A stretch of 64,000 nt of DNA, taken from the NCBI RefSeq assembly GCF_018881755.1, contig NZ_JACVPS010000009.1, positions 43,756 through 107,755 of the forward strand, read 5' to 3'. This document shows, one piece after another, positions 1 to 10,200 of the stretch. Below the pieces are notes generated by a model. It worked only from the letters and a program-made list of their open reading frames with translations. It was not told the origin of the DNA and ran no database searches. Made by a program: the position numbers and the translations under genes. Positions within the stretch are counted from its first letter, which is position 1, and each line of letters opens with the position of its first letter. The stretch comes from Polynucleobacter finlandensis (GTDB lineage: Bacteria > Pseudomonadota > Gammaproteobacteria > Burkholderiales > Burkholderiaceae).

Positions 1-1
1 A

Positions 2-424
2 TACAAAGGGAGGGCGCAATCTTTGCCTGATTTAATCAGTGGCCGAATCTCCATGCTGTTTGATAACCTTTCTTCTTCTTTGCCGCTAATTAAAGCCGGT
101 GAAGTGCAGGCTTTGGGTGTGACCACCTTAAAACGCTCTCCGGCTGCTCCAGATATTCCGACGCTAGCAGAGCAGGGTCTGCATGGTTTTGAGGCGACCT
201 CCTGGTTCTCTTTAATGGCGCCTGCTAATTTGCCCGTTGCAGTCCAAAAGCGGCTAAATGCCTTAACGCGTCAAACCCTCAATAACCCTCAAGTCCGCAA
301 TAGACTTCTAGAGGGTGGCTTAGAGCCGGCCCCTGGCAGCCCCAAAGAGCTGACTAAATTGATTCAATCTGAGACTAGTAAATGGTCTAGGGTCGTCCAT
401 CAGTCCGGAGCTAAAGTCGAGTAA
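2..424 (+). CDS. Bug/TctC-family solute-binding protein, C-terminal part (cut by window start)
   Basis: The frame is open from base 2 with no stop, so the gene begins before the window and only about the last 140 residues are seen. The stretch YKG...DLISGRISMLFDN followed by PLIKAGEVQALGVTT is typical of domain 2 of the Bug (TctC) periplasmic binding proteins of tripartite tricarboxylate transporters. These bind carboxylates or other small organic acids in the periplasm. The TTG at 23 is probably an internal leucine rather than a start. No transporter membrane gene follows, which is common for the very numerous orphan Bug proteins of Burkholderiales. The ligand cannot be told from sequence. 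Confidence 0.9.
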   Translation, partial: YKGRAQSLPDLISGRISMLFDNLSSSLPLIKAGEVQALGVTTLKRSPAAPDIPTLAEQGLHGFEATSWFSLMAPANLPVAVQKRLNALTRQTLNNPQVRNRLLEGGLEPAPGSPKELTKLIQSETSKWSRVVHQSGAKVE

Positions 425-574
425 GAAATAAGTACTTTTCTTGTCAGCTTAGTATTTTCTGAGGCGTTAAATAGATAAGAATATTCACTAATAAAGCCTT
501 GCAAGCAGTCTTACCAAAAGGGCTGACTCAGCGTAGACTGAAAAGTGAGAACTGACCAATTAGAGGGGTCAAAT

Positions 575-1036
575 ATGAAACAGTTTAAAAAGTACATCGT
601 GCTGGGCTTGGCGCTTACAGGGCTAACTGCTGTTTTTCCGGCGGCTGCCCAAGCGGGTCATGTTGGCTGGAATGTTTCTGTCGGTGGCGGCTATGGCGGC
701 GGTGGTTGGCGTCCAGCGGCATACGGACCGGGCTGGGGTGGTCACTATGGTCCAGGTTGGCGCGGTAATTGGGCTTATGGTGGCGGTTATTACGGCGGCC
801 CTTACGGCTATCCCTATGCTGGCTATTATTCACCTCCAGTTGTCTATGCACCACCAGTGGCTTATGCGCCACCACAGCCCATGGTTTTGGCTTCACAACC
901 CCAACCAGCAGTTTGGTATTTTTGCCAAGCAAGTGGGCAATTTTTCCCATACGTACAAGAGTGTTCCTCAGGCTGGCAGGCTCAACCGGCGATTCCACCA
1001 TCGAGCGGCGTAAAACCACAAAGACCCAATAATTAA
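575..1036 (+). CDS. Exported Gly/Tyr/Pro-rich protein
   Basis: The ATG at 575 is preferred over upstream in-frame codons because it follows a TAGAGGGG ribosome site at 561-568 and opens a clear signal peptide (MKQFKK, a hydrophobic core, then AAAQAG). The mature part is low in complexity: a glycine/tyrosine/tryptophan-rich half, then repeated APPVAYAPP-like proline segments. The C-terminus has WYFCQASGQFFPYVQEC, a pattern of two cysteines and aromatics seen in many small exported proteobacterial proteins of unknown role. It is probably periplasmic or outer-membrane associated. I do not know its function. Confidence 0.75.
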   Translation: MKQFKKYIVLGLALTGLTAVFPAAAQAGHVGWNVSVGGGYGGGGWRPAAYGPGWGGHYGPGWRGNWAYGGGYYGGPYGYPYAGYYSPPVVYAPPVAYAPPQPMVLASQPQPAVWYFCQASGQFFPYVQECSSGWQAQPAIPPSSGVKPQRPNN

Positions 1037-1078
1037 TCGCCTATAACAAGTAAAAAATTGAGTAAAAAAGGATTTCTA

Positions 1079-1558
1079 ATGAAACGTTTAATTCTGTCTG
1101 CGGCGCTAATTACTTCTTTAGTTGCTTGCGTATCTGCACCAACTGGTCCAACCATCGCGATCATGCCACGTGAAGGTAAGCCGTTTGAAGTATTCCAACA
1201 AGAAGATCAACAGTGTCGTGTGTTTGCTGCTGATGCTGTAAAGGACACTAGCAATGCCGCCCTTAAAGAAGGTGCAACTAGCGCAGCTCTTGGCGCTGCA
1301 TTGGGCGCAGCTGCTGGTGCAGTGATTGGCGGTGGCAGTCATACTAACGTCGGTACTGGTGCGGGCGTTGGTTTATTAGGTGGTGCTGCAATGGGTGCTA
1401 TGAATGCTTCCGGAAAAGAAAACCAAGCGCAGGCCCAATACAACATTGCATATCAACAGTGCATGTATGCAAAAGGTAATCAAGTTCCTAGTTACGGTGC
1501 ACCCAGTTCAGGCAATCGCCCACCAAGCCCGAATGGCAGCTACAACTTAGTAAAGTAA
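1079..1558 (+). CDS. Glycine-zipper lipoprotein
   Basis: The ATG at 1079 follows AAAAAGGA at 1064-1071 and begins a lipoprotein signal (MKRLILSAALITSLVAC) with the lipobox cysteine at residue 17. The middle of the mature protein is a glycine-zipper segment of small residues (AALGAALGAAAGAVIGGG, then GTGAGVGLLGGAAMGAM) able to form a membrane hairpin. The C-terminus is Pro/Ser/Asn-rich. Relatives are small outer-membrane or periplasmic lipoproteins, usually without a defined role. It lies 42 bases after the exported glycine-rich gene in the same direction, so the two may be co-transcribed. Confidence 0.75.
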   Translation: MKRLILSAALITSLVACVSAPTGPTIAIMPREGKPFEVFQQEDQQCRVFAADAVKDTSNAALKEGATSAALGAALGAAAGAVIGGGSHTNVGTGAGVGLLGGAAMGAMNASGKENQAQAQYNIAYQQCMYAKGNQVPSYGAPSSGNRPPSPNGSYNLVK

Positions 1559-1583
1559 AGCAAAGAAAAGCTGAAATCAGTTC

Positions 1584-2975
1584 TTAGACTTGAACTGGCG
1601 GATGCGTTCTTTCAAAGCGTGCCGCCGTTCTTCTAAACAGATAGAGTAAAAAGCAAGCAGCCAACCCAAGGCTCAAACTATTGCCAGCCCAAAAGCCATT
1701 GGCGCCTTGCAAAAATGTTGGGGTATTACCAAATACATTAAATCCCATGAGGTAACCGCCACCTAGGCCTACACCCCAGAGTGAGCCAGCATAAATCAGC
1801 ATTGGCCAAAAAGCGATGCGATAAGCGCGCAGAATAAATGCTGCTGTCACTTGTAGTGCATCGAAGACTTGGTAAAAAGCAATAAACAAAAATAGCGGAA
1901 CGGAGAATACTTTCACTTCTGCGGGGGGGTCGTACAAGTCTAAGAGTTCAAACTTAAAGACCCAAACCCCAATGCCAATGAGGATGCACAGCACTGTTGT
2001 AAAGAACACAGAAGACCAACCAATTTCTTCGGCACGCTCTTGTTTGTCCGCGCCAATAGATTGCGATACCAAAGTCATGGTTGCGATCGACAGTGAAAGT
2101 GGCACCATGTAAATGACCGTGCCCATATTGGCGACAATCTGATGCCCTGCTAGTGCAGTAGTGCCTAAGCGCGCAATAAACAAAGACATAAACGTAAAGG
2201 AAGTCACCTCAATCAGATAGCTAAAGCCAATGGGAGTACCAAGCTTGAGCAATGCCCAGATGCGATGCCAATCCGGCTTGCTGAAATGACTAAAGATTTT
2301 GAAGGGCCTATAGAAGCGATCAATCAACACAAAGCCGAGTGTAATGATGAGCCAGAACCAATTGATGATGACAGTAGCAACTGCGCACCCCGGACCGCCC
2401 ATACCTTCAATCCCCAAGCCACCATAAATGAAGAGTAGGTTGAGAGGCAATTTCAGACCAAGGCCGACTAATTGCACCACGGTAATGACTGCAGGACGAG
2501 AGACGGCATTGTGCAGCGCCATTAGAACGCGCATGCCCATGCTAGCTGGTAAGCCAAGCGCCAAAATGTTGAGATACAACCTGGCCTTATCCTCGATCTC
2601 CGGTTTGATTCTGGAGATGGCTAGGAGGTAGTCGGCATTCATGAGAACAAAACAGCCTAAGACTGTGAGACCTACTGCTAGCCAAGTGGCTTGGCGAACT
2701 TCTTCACCGATTTCATCAAAACGTTTGGCACCAAAAAGTTGTCCCGCAATTGGCGCGAGTGCTGAGATAACGCCAGTTAGGCCAACATAGATGCTAATGA
2801 AAATCGCTGAAGCCATAGCCAGTGCAGCAAGGTCATCTGCAGAGTAGCGCGCGGTCATTGCTGTATCTAAAACACCAAATGCGATGACTGCCAATTGACC
2901 AACCAGAAGGGGGCCAGCGAGTTTTAGTAAAGCAGGAATATCTTCGCGCAGGCGCGATAACTTAAAGTGCAACAC
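1584..2975 (-). CDS. MATE family multidrug exporter (NorM-like)
   Basis: This 463-residue protein has about 12 hydrophobic segments and the general layout of MATE exporters, which expel cationic drugs or metabolites using Na+ or H+ gradients across the inner membrane. The N-terminal LLKLAGPLLVGQLAVIAFGVLDTAM segment and the second-half repeat KLGTPIGFSYLIEVTSF are characteristic of NorM-type members. The start is GTG at 2975, with GGAG six bases upstream on the minus strand and only three bases after the preceding glycosyltransferase stop, so the two are probably translationally coupled. The substrate is unknown. Confidence 0.9.
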   Translation of the reverse strand: MLHFKLSRLREDIPALLKLAGPLLVGQLAVIAFGVLDTAMTARYSADDLAALAMASAIFISIYVGLTGVISALAPIAGQLFGAKRFDEIGEEVRQATWLAVGLTVLGCFVLMNADYLLAISRIKPEIEDKARLYLNILALGLPASMGMRVLMALHNAVSRPAVITVVQLVGLGLKLPLNLLFIYGGLGIEGMGGPGCAVATVIINWFWLIITLGFVLIDRFYRPFKIFSHFSKPDWHRIWALLKLGTPIGFSYLIEVTSFTFMSLFIARLGTTALAGHQIVANMGTVIYMVPLSLSIATMTLVSQSIGADKQERAEEIGWSSVFFTTVLCILIGIGVWVFKFELLDLYDPPAEVKVFSVPLFLFIAFYQVFDALQVTAAFILRAYRIAFWPMLIYAGSLWGVGLGGGYLMGFNVFGNTPTFLQGANGFWAGNSLSLGLAACFLLYLFRRTAARFERTHPPVQV

Positions 2976-2978
2976 CCA

Positions 2979-4697
2979 TTACTCCGCGCTGACTTGATAG
3001 AGTCTGAGTCGTTCATCGCGATCAGACGCGCGGCGATCTTCCCAGAGAAGGGTTAATTTCTTATTGTTGAGACTGGCATAAGCTCTTGCCTCAGATTGAT
3101 TATGAGTCAACATCCAATGGCAGCTGGAATCATCGCGCAAAGTCAGCTTGGTAAAGTAAGAGAAGGAGGCTAATTGCGCGGGACCAATATTGGTAGTGTC
3201 AATGCAACCAGATTCTTTAGTGAGCACTTGCGAGAGACGAGCCGATACTTGGCGATAGGTCTTGGCATAGTTGATTGTAGGAAGCCATAAAGTCATCAGC
3301 AAGACCCACATCAAAGTAGTGCCTGATGCAGAAATAATCAAGCAACGCCAGATTTCTTTTGGAGCACGTGAGGTTCTCCAGCGCACTACTGACACCCACA
3401 AACCCGTAATCACAATCGCCACAATAAAAGCGAGCCAATTAAATTGACCTTGAAAACCAGGAAGTAGCCGAGCAATATTGGCGGCGGTTGCTTCGGGATA
3501 GCCGGTAACCTTGGCCAGCCAAATAATCCAGATGGCCAGTGCAATCAGCGTGAAGCTAAACATCGCAAACCAGTCAATGAAACTAATGAGACTGCGTTTG
3601 AGAATCGGCAAACTAAAGGCGGCAATGATCGACAAACTCGGAATCAAAATCATCAAGTCATGTTCATTTGCTTCTTCGCGAAACAGAACATAAATGAAAC
3701 AGCCAATAAACAAACTCAGCGGTATAGCAAGGTGCGGGGCACGCCAAGCACCTGCAGCTTTAGCGCGACCCCAGTGAGCCAAAGAAATGAACGCTAGTGG
3801 CCAGACAGGCCAGGCATAAGCCCAGAAGTTCACACTCAAGAAGGAGAGCGATTCAAGAGAAGGTGCTGAGCGCATCTCAGGCATATTGCGCCAGCCTTGT
3901 TCAGCGATATGACGCCACTCAGGAGTGATGTGACCTAGTTGCCACAAGATGGGCCAGATCGCAAAACCCATTAAACCTAAAACTGTACTGGTAAGCGTCC
4001 AACGAAAACGTAACTTGGCATTACTAGCAATCACCGCAATGATGGTTGAGGTGACCACGATCAGGCTGAGTGTGAGGTTGCTCGATAGGGCGACGATGAT
4101 AATGCCCAGACCAGTCCAAAGACCACCTTGCCATGGCTTATCTAAGCCCCGTACAGTGCCGTAGAGAACAATGCTGATACCCATCAACTGCGCCATCATT
4201 GGCGTAGTCTCATGAGCACGCTGCGCAAGACCAACGCAGGCTAAGAAGATAAGCAATGCGCCATCGGCCAAGGTCATGCCATAGTTTTTGCGATTGGGTT
4301 GACCACCCACAGCGAGTGCCATCGGTTGCACTTCATTTCTGCGACCTAAAAGATACGTCGCATACCAAATGGCTAAGGCCGCAGCAAAGAAACAAATCGC
4401 AGAGTAGAGGCGAGCAGCATTGGCTGCGCCAATCCAAGAACCAAATAGATCAATGAGAATCGCGCCCATCCAATACGGTAGTGGTGCACCCAGAGAAAGA
4501 TCGCGTCCTGCTAGATGCGGAACAATCCAATCGAGCGAGTTACCGCGAAAGAGTGTCCACATACCGCCAAAACCAATTGCATCCTCGTTCTTCCAGGGAT
4601 CACGGAAAAAGAGACCAGCAAAACCATAGACTAAAGTCAGCACAAAAATAATAATGCGCGGAATTGAGTTGGTGGCGGCGGCGGTAAGTTTGACCAT
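2979..4697 (-). CDS. GT-C fold membrane glycosyltransferase, ArnT-like
   Basis: The 572-residue polytopic protein has about a dozen membrane segments. After the first segment comes RDPWKNEDA, the acidic periplasmic loop expected in GT-C enzymes (ArnT / PMT class) where the catalytic aspartate and glutamate lie, and GAPLPYWMGAILI fits the ArnT pattern. Such enzymes move a sugar from a polyprenyl phosphate to lipid A or another acceptor in the periplasm. The C-terminal ~120 residues form a soluble domain with two cysteines (GCIDTT and SCHWML). The acceptor is unknown. It is the first gene of a two-gene unit with the MATE exporter. Confidence 0.75.
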   Translation of the reverse strand: MVKLTAAATNSIPRIIIFVLTLVYGFAGLFFRDPWKNEDAIGFGGMWTLFRGNSLDWIVPHLAGRDLSLGAPLPYWMGAILIDLFGSWIGAANAARLYSAICFFAAALAIWYATYLLGRRNEVQPMALAVGGQPNRKNYGMTLADGALLIFLACVGLAQRAHETTPMMAQLMGISIVLYGTVRGLDKPWQGGLWTGLGIIIVALSSNLTLSLIVVTSTIIAVIASNAKLRFRWTLTSTVLGLMGFAIWPILWQLGHITPEWRHIAEQGWRNMPEMRSAPSLESLSFLSVNFWAYAWPVWPLAFISLAHWGRAKAAGAWRAPHLAIPLSLFIGCFIYVLFREEANEHDLMILIPSLSIIAAFSLPILKRSLISFIDWFAMFSFTLIALAIWIIWLAKVTGYPEATAANIARLLPGFQGQFNWLAFIVAIVITGLWVSVVRWRTSRAPKEIWRCLIISASGTTLMWVLLMTLWLPTINYAKTYRQVSARLSQVLTKESGCIDTTNIGPAQLASFSYFTKLTLRDDSSCHWMLTHNQSEARAYASLNNKKLTLLWEDRRASDRDERLRLYQVSAE

Positions 4698-4732
4698 TAG
4701 CTAAGTAGGGGGAGCAAGTAAATTCTGAGGCA

Positions 4733-4758
4733 ATAAAAAAGGCAGCAAACGCTGCCTT
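4733..4758 (-). terminator. Rho-independent terminator after rpmE2
   Basis: GGCAGC at 4741-4746 and GCTGCC at 4751-4756 form a 6-bp stem with a 4-base loop. On the minus strand the stem is followed directly by six T residues (4740-4735). It lies about 70 bases past the L31 stop. Confidence 0.85.
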
Positions 4759-4828
4759 CATTATCTCGCAGGGAAGGAGTTAACACCCCAAAATCCCTGC
4801 TATGAGTAAGTCTGTGCCTAAGCCTAGA

Positions 4829-5176
4829 TTAAGCCTTCTTTTTAGAAGTCTTTTCTGCTGCTTTAGCTTCTGCTGCTGCAGCTTTTTTCTCAGCTGTTTT
4901 AGCAACGCCATCACCGGCAGCCTTAGCAACTGCTTTAGTACCGAATTTCTGACGGAATTTCTCAACACGACCAGCGGTATCCATAATCTTCTGGGTACCA
5001 GTGTAAAAAGGGTGTGATTCTGATGAAGTCTCGATCTTGGCCAATGGATACTCATTGCCATCTTCCCACTTGATTTTCTCTCTAGTGTTCATTGTGGAGC
5101 GAGTCTTGAAGCTGAAGTTGTTTGAAACGTCTACAAAGACGATTTCACGATATTCGGGGTGAATGCCAGGTTTCAT
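4829..5176 (-). CDS. rpmE2: 50S ribosomal protein L31 type B, with long basic tail
   Basis: The start [14 protein letters not shown] and the core [24 protein letters not shown] identify L31 type B. The CxxC zinc-binding cysteines of the A type are absent, so it should be zinc-independent. At 115 residues it is longer than the usual 80-90, because the last ~35 residues are an Ala/Lys/Glu-rich tail ending in TSKKKA. It follows rho on the minus strand, the usual trxA-rho-rpmE order of Burkholderiales, but lies between the rho terminator and its own terminator, so it is probably an independent transcript. Confidence 0.95.
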   Translation of the reverse strand: MKPGIHPEYREIVFVDVSNNFSFKTRSTMNTREKIKWEDGNEYPLAKIETSSESHPFYTGTQKIMDTAGRVEKFRQKFGTKAVAKAAGDGVAKTAEKKAAAAEAKAAEKTSKKKA

Positions 5177-5298
5177 TTTGAGTCCTATGAGCGGGTAGCC
5201 GTTTGAGCCAAATTGGCTTAAATACTTTCCCAGGTTGGTAAATCAGTAAAAGCGAAATTATGCCATGAAATCAACAACAAAGCGCGGTTTTGTAGTCT

Positions 5299-5324
5299 AA
5301 AAAGGGCTAAAACTGCCCCTTTTT
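5299..5324 (-). terminator. Terminator overlapping the rho stop codon
   Basis: AAAAAGGG (5299-5306) pairs with CCCCTTTT (5316-5323) around a short loop. Read on the minus strand the stem ends in a run of T, giving an intrinsic terminator that begins inside the rho stop codon. Confidence 0.7.
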
Positions 5325-6585
5325 AGCCACCTTTACGCATTAAGTCGAAGAATTCACCGTTATTTTTGGTGGATTTGAGCTTATCAACGATGAAGTTCAT
5401 TGCCTCGATATCGTCCATATCGGCCAAAAGCTTGCGTAAAACCCAGATTTTTTGCAGGTTTTCAGCTTTAACCAGCAACTCTTCACGACGTGTGCCGGAC
5501 TTGTTAAGGTTAATTGATGGGTAAACACGACGCTCAGCCAAACGACGCTCAAGGTGGACTTCCATGTTGCCGGTACCTTTGAACTCTTCGTAGATGAGGT
5601 CATCCATACGGCTACCCGTTTCAATCAAGGCAGTAGCGATGATGGTGAGTGAGCCACCTTCTTCGATGTTACGAGCAGCACCAAAGAAGCGTTTAGGGCG
5701 TTGTAATGCGTTGGCATCCACGCCACCAGACAACACCTTGCCTGATGAAGGAATAACCGTGTTGTATGCGCGAGCAAGGCGGGTAATGGAGTCAAGCAAG
5801 ATGATCACATCTTTACCCATCTCCACTAAGCGCTTGGCTTTTTCAATCACCATTTCGGCTACTTGAACGTGACGTACTGCTGGCTCATCAAAAGTAGAGG
5901 CAACGACTTCACCGCGAACGGAGCGCTGCATCTCGGTCACTTCTTCAGGACGTTCGTCAACGAGCAGAACGATCAAGATCGCGTCTGGGTTATTAGCAGC
6001 AATCGCGTGAGCGATGTGCTGCATCATCACTGTCTTACCGGACTTCGGTGAAGACACAATCAAGCCCCGTTGGCCAAAGCCGATCGGGGAGATCATGTCG
6101 ATGATGCGACCTGTGAGGTTTTCTTCTGCCTTGATATCGCGCTCTAACAAAATCGTGCGATTTGGGTGAAGCGGCGTCAAGTTCTCAAACATGATGCGGT
6201 TCTTAAGGGCCTCAGGAGGCAAGCCGTTGATCTTGTCAACTTTGACTAATGCAAAGTAACGCTCACCATCTTTAGGTGTACGCACTTCACCTTCAACGCT
6301 GTCACCAGTGTGCAGGTTAAAGCGGCGGATCTGAGCAGGAGAGATATAGATATCGTCTGGAGAAGCCATGTAAGAGGCTTCAGGAGAGCGTAAGAAGCCA
6401 AAGCCATCTGGCAACACTTCTAAAGTACCGTCACCAAAAACCATTTCACCGGCTTTAGCGCGCTTTTTCAAAATGGCAAACATCAATTCTTGTTTGCGCA
6501 TCCGCTGCGTGTTTTCAATCTCCAAGCTAGCTGCCATTTCAAGCAGAGCGGAAACGTGGAGGACTTTGAGTTCAGTTAATTGCAT
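5323..6585 (-). CDS. rho: Transcription termination factor Rho
   Basis: The 420-residue protein matches Rho over its whole length. An N-terminal helical domain (residues 1-45) is followed by the cold-shock-like RNA-binding domain ([21 protein letters not shown], about 47-67) and the hexameric ATPase core with Walker A SPKSGKT at about 179-185 and Walker [12 protein letters not shown]. Rho loads on C-rich nascent RNA and translocates to release RNA polymerase. It lies downstream of trxA, as in many proteobacteria, but behind a terminator. The leader carries a perfect 20-bp palindrome (see separate entry), possibly connected with autoregulation. Confidence 0.98.
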   Translation of the reverse strand: MQLTELKVLHVSALLEMAASLEIENTQRMRKQELMFAILKKRAKAGEMVFGDGTLEVLPDGFGFLRSPEASYMASPDDIYISPAQIRRFNLHTGDSVEGEVRTPKDGERYFALVKVDKINGLPPEALKNRIMFENLTPLHPNRTILLERDIKAEENLTGRIIDMISPIGFGQRGLIVSSPKSGKTVMMQHIAHAIAANNPDAILIVLLVDERPEEVTEMQRSVRGEVVASTFDEPAVRHVQVAEMVIEKAKRLVEMGKDVIILLDSITRLARAYNTVIPSSGKVLSGGVDANALQRPKRFFGAARNIEEGGSLTIIATALIETGSRMDDLIYEEFKGTGNMEVHLERRLAERRVYPSINLNKSGTRREELLVKAENLQKIWVLRKLLADMDDIEAMNFIVDKLKSTKNNGEFFDLMRKGG

Positions 6586-6639
6586 GTGGTTCTCGGGTAT
6601 AGATAAAGATGAATTTGTGGATATGGTTTTGGGAGATCG

Positions 6640-6659
6640 CTAGTCTTGATCAAGACTAG
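6640..6659. promoter_or_regulatory. Perfect 20-bp palindrome in the rho leader
   Basis: CTAGTCTTGATCAAGACTAG reads identically on both strands and is centred on TTGATCAA, 55-74 bases upstream of the rho start codon. With no loop it is better suited to a dimeric DNA-binding protein than to an RNA hairpin. No gene overlaps it. Its role is unknown. Confidence 0.6.
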
Positions 6660-6793
6660 ATAGAAAAACAGAATTTTGGGTATTTGCTAAAAGAAGGGGG
6701 AGTAAATTGCGGGAAATCGGAGCACTGGTAAGTGCGTTGAAATACTGAATAAAGCCATACTACACTAAATTTGCGCTAGAAACAGCTAAAAAC

Positions 6794-6829
6794 CCAGAAA
6801 AACCACAGGCCCACCCTGTGAGCCTGTGG
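6794..6829 (-). terminator. Terminator between trxA and rho
   Basis: CCACAGGC (6803-6810) and GCCTGTGG (6822-6829) form an 8-bp stem with an 11-base loop. On the minus strand it is followed by TTTTTCTGGGTTTTT. It lies just past the trxA stop and separates trxA from rho. Confidence 0.85.
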
Positions 6830-6840
6830 TCTGCAACTAT

Positions 6841-7167
6841 TTACAGATGACTATCAATAAAAGCAGTCAACTGGGACTTGGCCAGGGCGCCTACCTTTTG
6901 AGCGGCAACAGTGCCGTTCTTGAACAAAATCAGGGTAGGGATGCCGCGAATATTGAACTGGGCGGGAACGCCTTGGTTCTCATCCACGTTCATCTTCGCG
7001 ATTTGGAGCTTGTCACCGTACTCGGTAGACAGGTCTTCCAGAATAGGGCCGATCATTTTGCAAGGACCACACCATTCAGCCCAGAAGTCGAGCAATACAG
7101 GTTTGTCAGATTTGAGGACGTCCTGCTCAAAAGAGGCGTCTGTTACATGTTTGATGCCGGCACTCAT
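6841..7167 (-). CDS. trxA: Thioredoxin
   Basis: The 108-residue protein has the standard thioredoxin fold and length. The active site WCGPC is at residues 32-36, preceded by LLDFWAE, and the cis-proline loop is GIPTLILF. It is a cytoplasmic disulfide reductase, recycled by thioredoxin reductase, supplying electrons to ribonucleotide reductase and others. It is divergent from the AddB-like gene, with a 108-base intergenic region between the start codons holding both promoters. Confidence 0.97.
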   Translation of the reverse strand: MSAGIKHVTDASFEQDVLKSDKPVLLDFWAEWCGPCKMIGPILEDLSTEYGDKLQIAKMNVDENQGVPAQFNIRGIPTLILFKNGTVAAQKVGALAKSQLTAFIDSHL

Positions 7168-7275
7168 GAAAATTCCTTATTTAGGCTTATTTAGTTATAT
7201 CGCTACAACGCTTATATTAGCAATAAGCCAAACTTTCTGCCCAAATTTAAAACATAAGCCCTAAAACCAAACTGA

Positions 7276-10200
7276 ATGTCTCAGCCTTTCCCTACTATTT
7301 CTAAGCAAGAGCAACCGCACGCATGGTCGATTACGCCTGATGCCAGCGCGCTTGAGCAGTTAGCTAAAGGGATTTGGGATTGTGCAGTGCAAACAAACGA
7401 ACGCCCCTTAGTGGTGCTTAGTACAGCAGGTCCACTCATCGGAGTAAGGGCGGCATTAGAACTTTATAGACCAAAAGGCCTAGATCCAAAGATCGCGTTC
7501 TTACCGCAAGTGATTAGTTTTAATGACTGGTTAGAAGCAGCGCCTGGCGCATGGAAGTTTCCAAAAAAACAATCCGACTTAGAGCGTTGGATCTCAGTCT
7601 ATGTAAATCTACGTAAACATCCCAAACTCAAAACGTGGTTCAAAGCAGAAAGTGATGCGGGCGCGTGGGGTCTTGCGCAGTCTGTGATTGATGCTTGCGA
7701 TATTTTGTCTGAAGCCATCATTCCGCTATTGCATGATCAATTAAATCGTTTAATTGAAACTAATGCACTTGATTCAGAAGCATGGACTAAACAATTGCAA
7801 GCGCTACTGGATAAAACCATTGCACAAGCCTATCCAGAACTTGCGCGCAAAGTCGTTGATCAAGAATCCGAAGTCTTATTGACCTTCTGGCGTTATTTGA
7901 GTGGCGTGGGCGATGCCGTATTTCGGAAGCGATTTGCGATGGCAGCCCATCTGAGTGCAGCGCAGGAACAAACGCATCAACAAACACACCAACCAGCACC
8001 AAGACCCTTTATCTGGGTGCAGACGGCCGACCCTAAGCCGATTGATCAAGAGGTGATTGGGAAGTATTTAAATGATTACGCTCAATATGCTCCAGTCGTA
8101 GAGGTCACATTAGATTGGCAAGCCGTTGCCTTGTGGTCTGAAGCGCTCGCTGGAGAAAATGCTTCAGGCGAACTCATTGAGTTAAGCGCAGAACAAGTAC
8201 AACAACTCAAAAATAATATTGAAGCAGCGCATTACCAAGCTTGGAACTTGATTTCGGCAAGGCGTTTTGAAGAGTTGGCCTGGGCAGCAGCTAAATCGAT
8301 TGAGTCACATCTGATTGCTGGCAAGACAAATATCGCTTTAGTAGCGCAAGATCGTTTGGCCGCAAGAAGGGCGCGGGCCTTGTTAGCGCGTTTAGGCCCA
8401 GCCTTAAATATTCGTGATGAAACTGGTTGGAAGTTAGATACCACCAGGGCAGCAGCAGCGCTCAATAGCTGGTTAGAGCTGATCCGCGCTCCTAAGGAAG
8501 GACCAACGGCGAGCGTCTTATTAGAGTTCTTACAAAATCCGTATTTGGATATTCCGGCTTGTATCCAAAAGACCCCAGAGGTATGTATTGGCCTAGTCGC
8601 GCAGTTAGAAGATATCTTGATTGCTAGTCAAGCCAAATCTGGATGGGAAACCTTTTACATGGCGATCGAGCGGGCTAATGCGTACGCTGTAAACCACGAC
8701 ACTGCACCGAACGAGGCTTTATTAAAACTGCTGCAATTTGTGAGAGAGCGCCACTACGCTTGGCAAGAGATGAGTCTCAATTGCTCCAATGCTTATGCAC
8801 TCCTGCAGCAGAACTTACTAGACACCGGCATTGCTAAAGCCTTAGAAAAAGATTCTGCAGGTAAGCAATTATTAGAAGTGATTCATACCTTTGATTTAAG
8901 TTCTAGCGATTACCAACGTGTTGCCATGCGTCTTGCTGAATGGATTAGTCTGATCAAGACCGTGATGGAAGAAGCGTCGTATGAAGAGGCTGGTAAAGAT
9001 GCGCAAGCCACTTTAAGTATCTTGCCTTTGAGTTCTACACGCCTGAGAACATTCGATGCAGTCGTAGTCGTAGGTTGTGACGAGCAGCAATTGCCGGCAT
9101 TCTCAGAGCCACCCTTGTTTTTTTCGGACACGCTCAATCGCTTACTCAAAGCATCGACGATTACTGCGCAATATATTCAGCAAGCACGGGATTTCTCCCA
9201 ACTATTGGGCTCTTGTGCGAATGTTGATCTGCTTTGGCAAAGTAAAAGCAAGAGTGGTGAGCCACTCAGACCATCGGCATGGATACAGCGCTTACAAACA
9301 CAATTGCCAAAATGGACGGCAGTGGTTTCTCAGCCAGAATTACATGGAGGAAAGGCTAGGCCGATAGAGAGAGCGGTAACGACCTTAGATCCCGATTTAC
9401 CTTTGCCGCTGTCCATGAGCCCTAGTGCTTATAAAGCGTTAAGAGACTGCCCCTATAAGTACTATGTCCGCAGTTTATTGGGACTGCGTGAAGCAAAAGC
9501 ATTTGAAGACGGCTTTGATGCATCTTTAGCGGGCCAGTCTTTACATGCTCTACTACGTAATTTTTATCAGGCACTGAAAACTGAAGAGCAAAAAGCTGAT
9601 TCAAAAATCAAAGACAACACCCTAGTTCGCCGTCAGTGGATGGAACAGCAGTTATTCGCCATCTCTGAAAAAGAGTTCAAACGTCTCATTGAAGGTGATG
9701 GCCGAGTGCTAGGCACTTTACGAGATTGGCAAAAACAAATTCCAAGCTTTGTAGATTGGCAACTGCAAAGAGAGGTCGAGGGCTGGCGTTATCACAATGC
9801 AGAACATCAAGTTGGATTTGATCTGCACTTTGTCGATGCTGATGGGGTAGATAGACTCATGCGGATTGCAGGGCGCGCCGATCGTTTTGATATCAATGTA
9901 GACAGTAAGCAAGCAGCAGAGGTGATTGATTATAAGAATCAGTCAATGACCAAGATTAAAAAACGTGCCGAACATCTCTTAGATGATCCGCAGTTGCTGA
10001 TTTATGCACGTGCTGCGAATGAAGACCCAGAAAGCGCCCATCTGCAGGGTCGTGAAGTTAATCAAGCCCAGTGGGTTTCACTCAAGGTGGATATCAAACG
10101 AGATAAGAAACTCACTAGATCATTGGAAGTAGAAGACGTCCCAGACTTAATGCCTGCTTTTTCTGAGCAACTGATTCAAGACATGCAAAACCTATGGTCC

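Noticed and set aside
4780..5061. Basic Leu-rich minus-strand ORF overlapping rpmE2
   Set aside because: It is the other frame of the L31 tail, which is Ala/Lys-rich; L31 itself is clearly the real gene.
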